A DNA stretch of 64,000 bases. Source: Pseudomonas sp. IB20 (lineage in GTDB: Bacteria; Pseudomonadota; Gammaproteobacteria; Pseudomonadales; Pseudomonadaceae). The stretch lies in the NCBI RefSeq assembly GCF_009707325.1, contig NZ_CP046103.1, positions 4,784,744 to 4,848,743 of the forward strand. The letters are read 5' to 3'. Numbering within the stretch: the stretch's first letter is position 1; each line of letters begins with the position of its first letter. A program made the translations under genes and the position numbers. This document shows, piece after piece, positions 36,076 to 43,991 of the stretch. The notes beneath the pieces were generated by a model. The model was not told the origin of the DNA. It saw nothing but the letters and a program-made list of their open reading frames with translations, and searched no databases.

Positions 36076-37254
36076 TTAAATCCTTGTGCGGTTCTTGTGC
36101 TGCAGCCAATCGCCGAACGTTTTGTCTTCCAGGGCATAGCCGCCCCGGCTCGACTTCCACACCAGCTCCTTGTCGCGCAACGCATCGATGCAGGCCTGAA
36201 TGGTCTGGGTGCCTGGCACCACGTCGCTGCCCATGTCTTCCAGCGCTTTGCTGACTGCCGTCAGGGTGCTGTCGGTAAACGGCGCGAACGGTTGGTTGTG
36301 TTGCGAACGCTCCACCATCACTTCCAACACGGCGCGCTGGGGGATGGTGAGGTTGTTCCAGGCGCTTTCGAATTCGGTCCACACGCCCGCACGCAGCAGT
36401 TCGGCACGGCTGTGCAGCAGTTGGCCCAAATTGCTTGCCTCGCCCAGCTCCAGCGCCACTTCACCGATGATGGTGCGCAGCATCTCGGGGCGGCGGCCTA
36501 CCAACTCGAATGCCTCATCAATGTCGGCGGCGTTGAATTGATTGGTTTTGGCCAAATGCGCGTTGAGGTGCAGGGTATAGGCCTGGGTAAACTCTTTGCC
36601 GAGCAAGGGGAACGGCGTGATGCTGGAGCCGAAGAATGGCTGGCTTTTGCCCAACACCAAGTGAGCCAGCTTGTCGCGGTTGGAGCCGGTAAACACCAGG
36701 CGCAAGCCACTGCCCTCCTCGTCACGGCCTTGGTTGAGCTGATCCCGGGCGGCCTTCAACGCGAACATCGCGTTGATCCCTGACTCGGTGGTTAAGGCGT
36801 GCTGCGCTTCGTCAATCACCAGCACCACGGGTTTTTCCGCCGCGCTGTGGAGCAATTCCAAGGCTTGGGTCAGCGTCGCACCGACGGGCAATTGTGGCTT
36901 GGTGAAGTCCCAGGAGAGGGTGCGCAGAAAGCTTAGCCGCTCGATTCCAATGTTCTTGGCCAGTTTGCGAATGCCTTTTTCATAGGGCACCAGAGCAGCG
37001 GCAATAGCGCTGGCGATCAACTCAGCGGGATCTTTCTCTTTGTCCGCCCAGAGATCGACATACACCGCCAGCCAGCCGCGCAGTTGGCACTCGGGAATCA
37101 GGTCTTCGCGCAAAAAGGTGCTCTTGCCGGTACGACGCGGCGCCGCAAGGAACAGGCCGGACGTAAAATCCTGAATACCGGCCCCCACCAATCCGTCAGC
37201 AATGCTGCTTGCCAGGGCGGGGCGGCGGAACACGAAGCCGCTGTTCTTCGACAT
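36076..37254 (-). CDS. AAA/STAND-like ATP-binding protein
   Basis: 392 residues. Walker A APRRTGKSTF (~residues 38-47) and Walker B VVLVIDEAQH (~145), sensor-like LVFTGSNRDKL (~185), then helical lid and winged-helix-like C-terminus (NNLTIPQRAVLEVMVER ... RDKELVWKSSRGGYALEDKTFGDWL). Resembles the ORC/Cdc6-like archaeal ATPase group. No partner nuclease or transposase is next to it. The AT-rich operator-like promoter and isolated position inside the carnitine region suggest a transferred, perhaps self-regulated, gene. A defence or DNA-related role cannot be shown from sequence. Confidence 0.7.
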   Translation of the reverse strand: MSKNSGFVFRRPALASSIADGLVGAGIQDFTSGLFLAAPRRTGKSTFLREDLIPECQLRGWLAVYVDLWADKEKDPAELIASAIAAALVPYEKGIRKLAKNIGIERLSFLRTLSWDFTKPQLPVGATLTQALELLHSAAEKPVVLVIDEAQHALTTESGINAMFALKAARDQLNQGRDEEGSGLRLVFTGSNRDKLAHLVLGKSQPFFGSSITPFPLLGKEFTQAYTLHLNAHLAKTNQFNAADIDEAFELVGRRPEMLRTIIGEVALELGEASNLGQLLHSRAELLRAGVWTEFESAWNNLTIPQRAVLEVMVERSQHNQPFAPFTDSTLTAVSKALEDMGSDVVPGTQTIQACIDALRDKELVWKSSRGGYALEDKTFGDWLQHKNRTRI

Positions 37255-37257
37255 ACT

Positions 37258-37320
37258 TTTATACTCAATTATGGAAAGGACTATAAATTATAGTGACGAG
37301 TATAATTGACTATAATTGCC
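37258..37320 (-). promoter_or_regulatory. AT-rich operator-like promoter of the ATPase gene
   Basis: A near-perfect palindrome ACTATAAATTATAGT (37280-37294) beside TATAATTGAC and TATAATTGCC (37301, 37311; 10-base period). It fills most of the 68-base gap to cdhR and is far richer in AT than its surroundings. Confidence 0.5.
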
Positions 37321-37322
37321 CG

Positions 37323-38267
37323 TCAAACCACCTCCCGTCGCCGATCCTCCCTCGGGCATTTGGCAAACCGCGCTCGATAGCTACGGGTGAAGTAAGACGG
37401 CGACTCAAACCCGCACGCGATACTCACCTCCAGCACACTCATATCGCTCTGTCGCAATAGCTGCCGGGCTTTTTCCAGGCGCAGGCCGAGGTAGAAGTTG
37501 CTCGGCGTGTCGTTCAAGTGCAGACGAAACAGCCGCTCCAACTGGCGCCGCGTCACCTTGATCGCATCGGCCAATGCCAAGGTGCTCAGCGGCGGCTCGG
37601 TGTGTTGCTCCATTTCGCCGATGACCTGCACCAACTTCTTATTGTTGATGCCATAGCGCGTGGCGATCTGCATGCGCTGGTGGTCTTTGCGTGGGCGGAT
37701 GCGCCCGAGCACGAATTGTTCGGAGACTTGGATCGCCAAGTCGGGGCCATGAGCCTGTGCGATCAGGTCGAGCATCAGGTCGATGGAGGCGGTGCCGCCG
37801 GCGCAGGTGATGCGGCGACGGTCGATTTCGAACAGCTCCTGGGTCACGGTGAGCTGTGGATAAGATTCCTTGAAGGCATCGATGGCTTCCCAGTGCAGGG
37901 TCAGGCGGTGGCCGTCGAGCAAACCGGCTTCGGCGAGCACACAGGCGCCGGTGTCGATGGCGCCGAGGGTGACGCCATCGTGGTCGAGGCGGCGCAGCCA
38001 GTGTTCCAGCGCGGGCGTGGTGAACTTCAAGGGTTCGAAGCCGGCGACCACCATCAGCGTCGCGCCTTTTTTCAGCGGTTCCAGTGCGGCGTCGGCATTG
38101 ACCGACATGCCATTGCTCGCCAGCACCGCGCCGCCGTCGGCGCTGAGTACATGCCAGCGGTACAGCTCGCCGCGAAAGCGGTTGGCCACGCGCAGCGGTT
38201 CCAGCGCGGAGATAAAGCCGATGGCCGAGAAACCCGGCATCAGCAGAAAGTAGAAATCCTGGGACAT
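37323..38267 (-). CDS. cdhR: GlxA-type AraC-family regulator of carnitine catabolism
   Basis: 314 residues. N-terminal DJ-1/PfpI-like domain (DFYFLLMPGFSAIGFISALEPLRVANR; GAIDTGACVLAEAGLLDGHRLTLHW) without a proven catalytic role, and C-terminal AraC HTH pair (LALADAIKVTRRQLERLFRLHL; SVLEVSIACGFESPSYFTRSYRARF). Divergent from caiX, as CdhR is in P. aeruginosa, where it activates carnitine dehydrogenase genes. Paralogue of GbdR at 43992. Confidence 0.9.
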   Translation of the reverse strand: MSQDFYFLLMPGFSAIGFISALEPLRVANRFRGELYRWHVLSADGGAVLASNGMSVNADAALEPLKKGATLMVVAGFEPLKFTTPALEHWLRRLDHDGVTLGAIDTGACVLAEAGLLDGHRLTLHWEAIDAFKESYPQLTVTQELFEIDRRRITCAGGTASIDLMLDLIAQAHGPDLAIQVSEQFVLGRIRPRKDHQRMQIATRYGINNKKLVQVIGEMEQHTEPPLSTLALADAIKVTRRQLERLFRLHLNDTPSNFYLGLRLEKARQLLRQSDMSVLEVSIACGFESPSYFTRSYRARFAKCPREDRRREVV

Positions 38268-38338
38268 GGTGGCGCTCTCGTAGGACGGGCAGCGTGGTCA
38301 CTGTGATACGCCAGTTCAACAGGCCATTCAAGAGCACA

Positions 38339-38368
38339 GGTCGCTGCAGTGCAAGAGCTGGTCGCCGC
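38339..38368 (+). promoter_or_regulatory. Candidate CdhR/GbdR site before caiX
   Basis: GGTCGCTGC (38339) and GGTCGCCGC (38360) form a direct repeat with exactly 21-base period, about 100 bases before the caiX start. Assigned by position and by likeness to the cbcX and gbcA repeats. Confidence 0.45.
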
Positions 38369-38461
38369 CGTGCGCTTTGCCGCCCTTTAAGCTGCGTACC
38401 TTGATCCCACGGTGCACAAAGACGCCGGCCCCCACAATAACGACCTGCCGAGGGATCCACC

Positions 38462-39406
38462 ATGAACCGACTGATCAGCCGCTGTGTGCTTGCACTCAGC
38501 GCCAGCGCCATTTTGAGCACCCACGTGATGGCAGCCGATGCGGCGTCTTGCCAAAACGTGCGCATGGGCGTGGTGAACTGGACCGACGTGATCGCGACCA
38601 GCGCCATGACCCAAGTGTTGCTCGACGGCCTCGGCTACAAGACCAAACAAACCAGCGCGTCCCAGCAAATCATCTTCGCTGGCATCCGTGACCAGCGCCT
38701 GGACCTGTTCCTGGGCTACTGGAACCCGCTGATGACCCAGACCATCACGCCGTTCGTCGACGCCAAGCAAGTCAAAGTCCTCGAAAAACCCAGCCTGGAA
38801 GACGCGCGCGCCACCCTTGCCGTGCCGACTTACCTGGCGGACAAGGGCCTGAAAACCTTTGCCGACATCACCAAGTTTGAGAAAGAACTGGGCGCCAAGA
38901 TCTACGGCATCGAGCCAGGCTCGGGCGCCAACACCCAGATCAAGGCGATGATCGCCAAGAACCAGTTCGGCCTGGGCAAATTCCAACTGGTGGAATCCAG
39001 CGAAGCCGGCATGCTCGCCGCTGTCGACCGTGCGGTACGCCGCAAGGAAGCCGTGGTGTTCTTCGGCTGGGCGCCGCACCCAATGAACGTCAACGTGGCG
39101 ATGACTTACCTCACCGGCAGCGACGACGCCCTGGGCCCGAACGAAGGCATGGCCACGGTGTGGAGCGTCACCTCGCCGACCTACGCCGAACAATGCCCGA
39201 ACGTGCACAAGCTGCTGACCAACCTGACCTTCACCGCCGCTGACGAGAGCCGAATGATGCAGCCGTTGCTCGATCACAAAGACGCGCTCGAGTCCGCCAA
39301 GCAGTGGCTCAAGGACCACCCGCAAGACCAGCAGCGCTGGCTTGAAGGCGTGACCACCTTCGACGGCAAACCGGCTGCGGCCAACCTGCAATTGACCCGC
39401 AAATAA
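38462..39406 (+). CDS. caiX: Carnitine-binding periplasmic protein
   Basis: 314 residues. Signal peptide (MNRLISRCVLALSASAILSTHVMAAD), then an OpuAC/ProX-type substrate-binding fold with conserved Trp residues for quaternary ammonium binding (VNWTDVIATSAMT, FLGYWNPLM, FFGWAPHPMN). CaiX delivers carnitine to the shared CbcW-CbcV core, encoded 10 kb downstream here. About 48% by-eye similarity in motif order to CbcX at 47398 marks them as paralogues. Confidence 0.9.
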   Translation: MNRLISRCVLALSASAILSTHVMAADAASCQNVRMGVVNWTDVIATSAMTQVLLDGLGYKTKQTSASQQIIFAGIRDQRLDLFLGYWNPLMTQTITPFVDAKQVKVLEKPSLEDARATLAVPTYLADKGLKTFADITKFEKELGAKIYGIEPGSGANTQIKAMIAKNQFGLGKFQLVESSEAGMLAAVDRAVRRKEAVVFFGWAPHPMNVNVAMTYLTGSDDALGPNEGMATVWSVTSPTYAEQCPNVHKLLTNLTFTAADESRMMQPLLDHKDALESAKQWLKDHPQDQQRWLEGVTTFDGKPAAANLQLTRK

Positions 39407-39425
39407 CCGATCCGAATCACCGTGT

Positions 39426-39445
39426 CGCAGCCGCTTTTGGCTGCG
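39426..39445 (+). other. Hairpin between caiX and cdhC
   Basis: CGCAGCC, loop GCTTTT, GGCTGCG. No T-run after it, so more likely an RNA-stability or attenuation stem than a full terminator. Confidence 0.5.
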
Positions 39446-39482
39446 CGCGGCATCACTACGCCCGCCTGTAAGGAACCGACTC

Positions 39483-40370
39483 ATGAACCACGACGTCATC
39501 ATCACCTGCGCACTCACCGGTGCTGGCGACACGACTGGCAGAAGCCCACACGTGCCGGTCACTCCCAAACAAATCGCCGCTGCCGCCGTGGAAGCCGCCA
39601 AGGCTGGCGCAACCGTGGTGCACTGCCACGTGCGTGATCCCGAAACCGGCAAGTTCAGCCGCGACGTTGCGTTGTACCGCGAAGTGATGGAGCGCATCCG
39701 CGAGGCCGATATCGACATCATCGTCAACCTCACCGCCGGCATGGGTGGCGACCTGGAAATCGGCGGTGGCGAGAACCCGATGGAGTTCGGCCCCAACACC
39801 GATCTGGTCGGCCCGCTGACCCGCCTGGCCCACGTGGAAGCGTTGCTGCCGGAAATCTGCACGCTGGACTGCGGCACCCTGAACTTCGGCGATGGCGACA
39901 CCATTTACGTGTCCACCCCGGCCCAGCTGCGTGCTGGCGCCAAGCGCATTCAGGAACTGGGCGTTAAGGCCGAGCTGGAAATTTTCGACACCGGCCACCT
40001 GTGGTTCGCCAAGCAGATGATCAAGGAAGGCCTGCTCGACAACCCGTTGTTCCAACTGTGCCTGGGCATCCCATGGGGCGCACCGGCTGACACCACCACG
40101 ATGAAAGCCATGGTCGACAACCTGCCCGCCGACGCGGTGTGGGCCGGCTTCGGTATCGGCCGCATGCAAATGCCGATGGCGGCGCAAGCGGTGCTGCTGG
40201 GCGGCAACGTACGGGTCGGTCTGGAGGACAACCTGTGGCTGGACAAAGGCGTGCTCGCCACCAACGGCCAGCTCGTGGAGCGAGCGAGTGAAATCCTCAG
40301 CCGCCTGGGCGCGCGGGTCATGAGCCCGGCGGAAGGCCGAGTCAAGATGGGCCTGACCAAGCGCGGCTAA
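39483..40370 (+). CDS. cdhC: 3-dehydrocarnitine cleavage enzyme (BKACE family)
   Basis: 295 residues. Zinc-binding His pair in TVVHCHVRDPETGKF (~45) and the BKACE N-terminus NHDVIITCALTGAGDTTGRSP. Reacts 3-dehydrocarnitine with acetyl-CoA to give betainyl-CoA and acetoacetate. AAGGAA precedes the start. Confidence 0.92.
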   Translation: MNHDVIITCALTGAGDTTGRSPHVPVTPKQIAAAAVEAAKAGATVVHCHVRDPETGKFSRDVALYREVMERIREADIDIIVNLTAGMGGDLEIGGGENPMEFGPNTDLVGPLTRLAHVEALLPEICTLDCGTLNFGDGDTIYVSTPAQLRAGAKRIQELGVKAELEIFDTGHLWFAKQMIKEGLLDNPLFQLCLGIPWGAPADTTTMKAMVDNLPADAVWAGFGIGRMQMPMAAQAVLLGGNVRVGLEDNLWLDKGVLATNGQLVERASEILSRLGARVMSPAEGRVKMGLTKRG

Positions 40371-40394
40371 TTTTTCCAACCACCGCTGAACCCT

Positions 40395-40492
40395 GTGGGA
40401 GCCGGGCTTGCCCGCGATGGCGGTACACCTGCACCGGATACTCCAACTGACACACCGCTATCGCAGGCAAGCCACCCGAAGCCAGCTCCCAC
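40395..40492. repeat. REP pair between cdhC and cdhA
   Basis: GTGGGAGCCGGGCTTGCCCG and GCAGGCAAGCCACCCGAAGC... with a small internal insertion (ACCCGAAGCC) in the right arm. Confidence 0.85.
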
Positions 40493-40524
40493 ATTGAATC
40501 ACCGGACTTTTCAGGATCGTCACT

Positions 40525-41490
40525 ATGAGCTTTATCACCGAAATCAAAACCTTCGCCGCCCTCGGCAGCGGCGTCATCGGCAGCGGCTGGGTATCCCGCG
40601 CCCTGGCCCACGGCCTGGATGTAGTCGCCTGGGACCCGGCGCCCGGCGCCGAAGCGGCCCTGCGCAAACGCGTCGCCAACGCCTGGGGCGCTTTGGAAAA
40701 ACAAGGCTTGGCACCGGGAGCATCCCAGGACCGCCTGCGCTTCGTCGCCACCATTGAAGCGTGTGTGAAAGACGCCGACTTCATCCAGGAAAGCGCCCCG
40801 GAACGCCTGGAGCTGAAACTGGAGTTGCACAGCAAGATCAGCGCGGCGGCCAAGCCGAATGCGCTGATTGGTTCGAGTACCTCGGGCCTGTTGCCAAGCG
40901 AGTTCTACGAGGGTTCCACCCACCCGGAACGCTGCGTGGTCGGCCACCCGTTTAACCCGGTTTACCTGTTGCCGCTGGTGGAAGTGGTGGGCGGCAAAAA
41001 TACCGCGCCGGAGGCTGTTCAGGCGGCGATCAAGGTGTATGAATCCCTCGGCATGCGCCCGTTGCATGTGCGTAAGGAAGTGCCGGGGTTTATCGCAGAC
41101 CGCCTGCTTGAAGCGCTGTGGCGTGAGGCGCTGCACTTGGTCAACGACGGCGTGGCGACCACCGGAGAGATCGATGACGCCATCCGTTTTGGCGCCGGGT
41201 TGCGCTGGTCGTTCATGGGCACCTTCCTAACCTACACCCTGGCCGGCGGTGATGCCGGGATGCGGCATTTCATGGCGCAGTTCGGCCCGGCGCTGCAGTT
41301 GCCGTGGACGTACCTGCCGGCGCCGGAATTGACTGACAAGTTGATTGATGATGTGGTCGATGGCACCAGCGAGCAGTTGGGCAAGCACAGCATTTCGGCG
41401 CTGGAACGCTATCGTGATGATTGCCTGCTGGCGGTGCTTGAAGCGGTGAAAACCACCAAAGCCAAACACGGCATGAGCTTCGCTGAGTAA
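40525..41490 (+). CDS. cdhA: L-carnitine dehydrogenase
   Basis: 321 residues. NAD-binding GSGVIGSGWVSRALAHGLDVVAWDP (~14), 3-hydroxyacyl-CoA dehydrogenase-like second domain with VVGHPFNPVYLLPLVEVVGG and the VPGFIADRLLEALWREALHLV helix. Oxidises L-carnitine to 3-dehydrocarnitine with NAD+. AGGA lies 9 bases before ATG. Confidence 0.93.
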   Translation: MSFITEIKTFAALGSGVIGSGWVSRALAHGLDVVAWDPAPGAEAALRKRVANAWGALEKQGLAPGASQDRLRFVATIEACVKDADFIQESAPERLELKLELHSKISAAAKPNALIGSSTSGLLPSEFYEGSTHPERCVVGHPFNPVYLLPLVEVVGGKNTAPEAVQAAIKVYESLGMRPLHVRKEVPGFIADRLLEALWREALHLVNDGVATTGEIDDAIRFGAGLRWSFMGTFLTYTLAGGDAGMRHFMAQFGPALQLPWTYLPAPELTDKLIDDVVDGTSEQLGKHSISALERYRDDCLLAVLEAVKTTKAKHGMSFAE

Positions 41491-41506
41491 CCGCTGTTGA
41501 TTTCCT

Positions 41507-41583
41507 GTGGGAGCTGGCTTGCCTGCGATAGCGGCGGTGAGTCGTACAGGGTACATGGCTATCGCAGGCAAGCCAGCTCCCAC
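41507..41583. repeat. REP pair between cdhA and cdhB
   Basis: Near-perfect inverted pair (GTGGGAGCTGGCTTGCCTGCG, CTATCGCAGGCAAGCCAGCT). Confidence 0.9.
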
Positions 41584-41615
41584 ATTTGACCGAGTACATA
41601 GCCGGAATTTATGTG

Positions 41616-42095
41616 ATGCCTGCACTGACGACTTACACCACAAAAATCCAGCCCGACTGGGTGGATTACAACGGCCACCTGCGCGACGCGTTCTACCTGC
41701 TGATCTTCAGCTACGCCACCGACGCGCTGATGGACACCCTGGGTTTGGACATTGAAAACCGCGAGGCCAGCGGCAATTCATTGTTCACCCTGGAACTGCA
41801 CCTCAACTACCTGCACGAGGTAAAACTCGGTGCCGAGGTAGAGGTGCACACCCAACTGATCGCCCACGATGCCAAGTGCCTGCACCTGTATCACAGCCTG
41901 CATTTAGTGGGCGATGAAAAAGAACTGGCCGGCAACGAACAGATGCTGCTGCACGTCGACCTCGCCGGCCCGCATTCGGCGCCGTTCACCGCGGCCACCC
42001 TGGAAAAACTCATCGCTATCCGCGCTGCGCAGGCCGACCTGCCAAGGCCCGCCCTCCTCGGCCGTGTGATCGGTTTGCCGCCCAAAAAACCCTAA
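41616..42095 (+). CDS. cdhB: Betainyl-CoA thioesterase, hot-dog fold
   Basis: 159 residues. 4-hydroxybenzoyl-CoA thioesterase-like hot-dog protein: QPDWVDYNGHLRDAFYLLIFSYATDALM contains the Asp and the NGH motif of the family, followed by SLFTLELHLNYLHEVKLGAEVEV. Releases glycine betaine from betainyl-CoA. I take ATG 41616; an upstream frame to 41586 comes from REP sequence. Confidence 0.88.
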   Translation: MPALTTYTTKIQPDWVDYNGHLRDAFYLLIFSYATDALMDTLGLDIENREASGNSLFTLELHLNYLHEVKLGAEVEVHTQLIAHDAKCLHLYHSLHLVGDEKELAGNEQMLLHVDLAGPHSAPFTAATLEKLIAIRAAQADLPRPALLGRVIGLPPKKP

Positions 42096-42104
42096 GGAGC
42101 CGTC

Positions 42105-43265
42105 ATGCGCACTGCAGCCGCTGTTGCCGACTTTCGTACTTACCCAACGATCTGCGACCTCGCCGAGGTGCAGGTGCTGGAGGATCAGCTTCGCGTGCAT
42201 TGGGCCGATGGCCGGGTGAGCCCGTTTCATCATCAGTGGCTGCGGGACAACTGCCCGTGCGCGGAATGCGTATACAGCGTGACCCGTGAGCAGGTGCTGG
42301 AGATTGTCGATGTGGATGAGAATCTCAGCGCCAGCAGCGCGCGCATTGATCAGGGCTTGCTGAGTGTGGAATGGAACGGCGGCCACCTGAGCCAGTACGA
42401 TCCCGGCTGGTTACGGGCGCACGCCTACGACGATGAATCCCGCGCTGAGCGCCGTGCGGCGAAACCCCAATCCCAGCTGTGGGACCAGCACTTCACGTTG
42501 CCGGTTTTCGACTACGCGGCGGTGATGGAAGACCCCAAGGTCCTGCTGCAATGGTTGCTGGCCTTGCGTGACGGCGGCCTCACGCAAATCCGTGGCGTAC
42601 CCACCGAACCCGGCTCCCTGGCGCTGATCGCCAAGCGTATTTCGTTTATCCGCGAGAGCAACTTCGGCGTGCTGTTCAACGTGCAATCCAAGGCCGATGC
42701 CGACAGCAATGCCTACACCGCTTTCAACCTGCCATTGCACAGCGATTTGCCGACGCGGGAGCTGCAACCGGGGCTGCAGTTTTTGCACTGCCTGGTGAAC
42801 GAGGCCACGGGCGGCGAGAGCATTTTTGTCGATGGGTTCGCCATCGCCAATGCGCTGCGCAGCGAAGACCCCGAGGCGTTTCGCGCGCTGTGTGAAATAC
42901 CGGTGGAGTTTCGCAACAAGGACCGTCACAGCGACTATCGCCGCCTCGCGCCGATCATTGCGCTGGATGCCTTGGGTGAAGTGGCGGAGATCCGCATGGC
43001 CAACTTTCTGCGTGGGCCATTCGAGGCGCCGGTGGAACAGATGCCGTTGTTGTATCGCGCGTATCGGCGCTTTATTGCGATGACGCGGGAGGAGCGGTTT
43101 CGGTTGGTCAAGCGTTTGAATCCGGGCGAGTTGTGGTGCTTTGATAACCGCCGCACGTTGCATGCGCGCAATGCGTTTGACCCGGCTTCCGGAGCGCGGC
43201 ACTTTCAGGGTTGTTACATCGACCGGGATGAGTTGCTCTCACGGATTCTGGTGTTGCAGCGGTAG
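42105..43265 (+). CDS. Gamma-butyrobetaine dioxygenase
   Basis: 386 residues, Fe(II)/2-oxoglutarate dioxygenase of the TauD/BBOX group. N-terminal DUF971-type zinc domain with LRDNCPCAECVYSV, HxD in LPLHSDLPTREL (~205), distal His in CFDNRRTLHARNAF (~350) and Arg in SGARHFQGCYIDRDEL. Hydroxylates gamma-butyrobetaine to L-carnitine, feeding CdhA. GGAG six bases upstream, 9 bases after cdhB, same operon. Confidence 0.9.
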   Translation: MRTAAAVADFRTYPTICDLAEVQVLEDQLRVHWADGRVSPFHHQWLRDNCPCAECVYSVTREQVLEIVDVDENLSASSARIDQGLLSVEWNGGHLSQYDPGWLRAHAYDDESRAERRAAKPQSQLWDQHFTLPVFDYAAVMEDPKVLLQWLLALRDGGLTQIRGVPTEPGSLALIAKRISFIRESNFGVLFNVQSKADADSNAYTAFNLPLHSDLPTRELQPGLQFLHCLVNEATGGESIFVDGFAIANALRSEDPEAFRALCEIPVEFRNKDRHSDYRRLAPIIALDALGEVAEIRMANFLRGPFEAPVEQMPLLYRAYRRFIAMTREERFRLVKRLNPGELWCFDNRRTLHARNAFDPASGARHFQGCYIDRDELLSRILVLQR

Positions 43266-43278
43266 ACCGCGGCGCGCC

Positions 43279-43353
43279 CCTCGCAGGCAAGCCAGCTCCC
43301 ACATTTGACTGCGTTCACAAGTCAAAATGTGGGAGCTGGCTTGCCTGCGAGGG
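43279..43353. repeat. REP pair after the gamma-butyrobetaine dioxygenase gene
   Basis: TCGCAGGCAAGCCAGCTCCC and GTGGGAGCTGGCTTGCCTGC inverted pair with ~25-base spacer. Confidence 0.9.
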
Positions 43354-43382
43354 GGCCCGTGAACTCACCACAAACTCCAGGC

Positions 43383-43419
43383 AAAAAAAGCCCCAATCCA
43401 GCCGTGACTGGATCGGGGC
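43383..43419 (-). terminator. Rho-independent terminator on the minus strand
   Basis: 12-bp stem with one G-U and a 7-T tail in minus-strand sense. It has no T-run in plus sense, so it does not end the dioxygenase transcript. Confidence 0.75.
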
Positions 43420-43486
43420 AGAGTGCTTGGTGTGAGCGTGACATCCCGAGGGTGACCAAACCTTCAAGGTGCGTGCCTGGCGTTCA
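43383..43486 (-). ncRNA. Candidate small RNA with strong intrinsic terminator (minus strand)
   Basis: The terminator, read on the minus strand, is GCCCCGATCCAG, loop TCACGG, CTGGATTGGGGC, then seven T (43419 to 43383); its one imperfect pair becomes a G-U wobble on this strand only. No minus-strand gene lies close upstream (gbdR ends 560 bases away with a plus-strand gene between). A TAATAG -10-like box at 43498-43493 would give a ~104-base RNA. GGTCGTTTTC lies upstream at 43530-43519, shared with the gbdR promoter area. Confidence 0.4.
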
Positions 43487-43632
43487 GTGTGCCTATTACT
43501 TGTGTCGGTAAATGACCCGAAAACGACCTGTTCATAGCCATCTGAGCCATTCGTTGAATCTGCCCTTGCCGACCGGCCGAGGGCCTACCAGAATCCCAGT
43601 CAGTCCCCGCTCCCTACACCAGGATGAACGTC

Positions 43633-43896
43633 ATGATGCACGCGGATTTGATTGACCAGGATGACTTGCTGGGCCAACTGCGCTCACTGGGTTTTGAAGT
43701 GTCCAGCGGCGCCACCGCCGAGCAGGCTTGCGAGTGTGCGGTGCGCGGTTTGAGTGCCGCGCGGGCCAAGGCGCTCAAGGGCATGGTGGAACAGATGTAC
43801 ACCGGCAGCGCGACGATCTTGCCGGCTGTGCGCCAGGCGATCGATAAGCAGTTGTTGCCGGCGTTGGGGCAGTTCAAGCAGAACTCTGGCGTCTGA
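43633..43896 (+). CDS. Small hypothetical protein (87 aa)
   Basis: Helical, no membrane segment: DLIDQDDLLGQLRSLGFEVSSG, ACECAVRGLSAARAKALKGM, ILPAVRQAIDKQLLPALGQF. AGGA is 8 bases before ATG 43633, so the ATG at 43624 is less likely. Convergent with gbdR. Not recognised. Confidence 0.6.
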   Translation: MMHADLIDQDDLLGQLRSLGFEVSSGATAEQACECAVRGLSAARAKALKGMVEQMYTGSATILPAVRQAIDKQLLPALGQFKQNSGV

Positions 43897-43903
43897 TAGA
43901 TCG

Positions 43904-43979
43904 CTATCGCAGGCAAGCCAGCCCCCACATTTGAATGTATTCACAGATCAAAATGTGGGAGCTGGCTTGCCTGCGATGA
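43904..43979. repeat. REP pair between the small gene and gbdR
   Basis: CTATCGCAGGCAAGCCAGCC and GTGGGAGCTGGCTTGCCTGC inverted pair in the convergent gap. Confidence 0.9.
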
Positions 43980-43991
43980 AGTACCTTCGGT

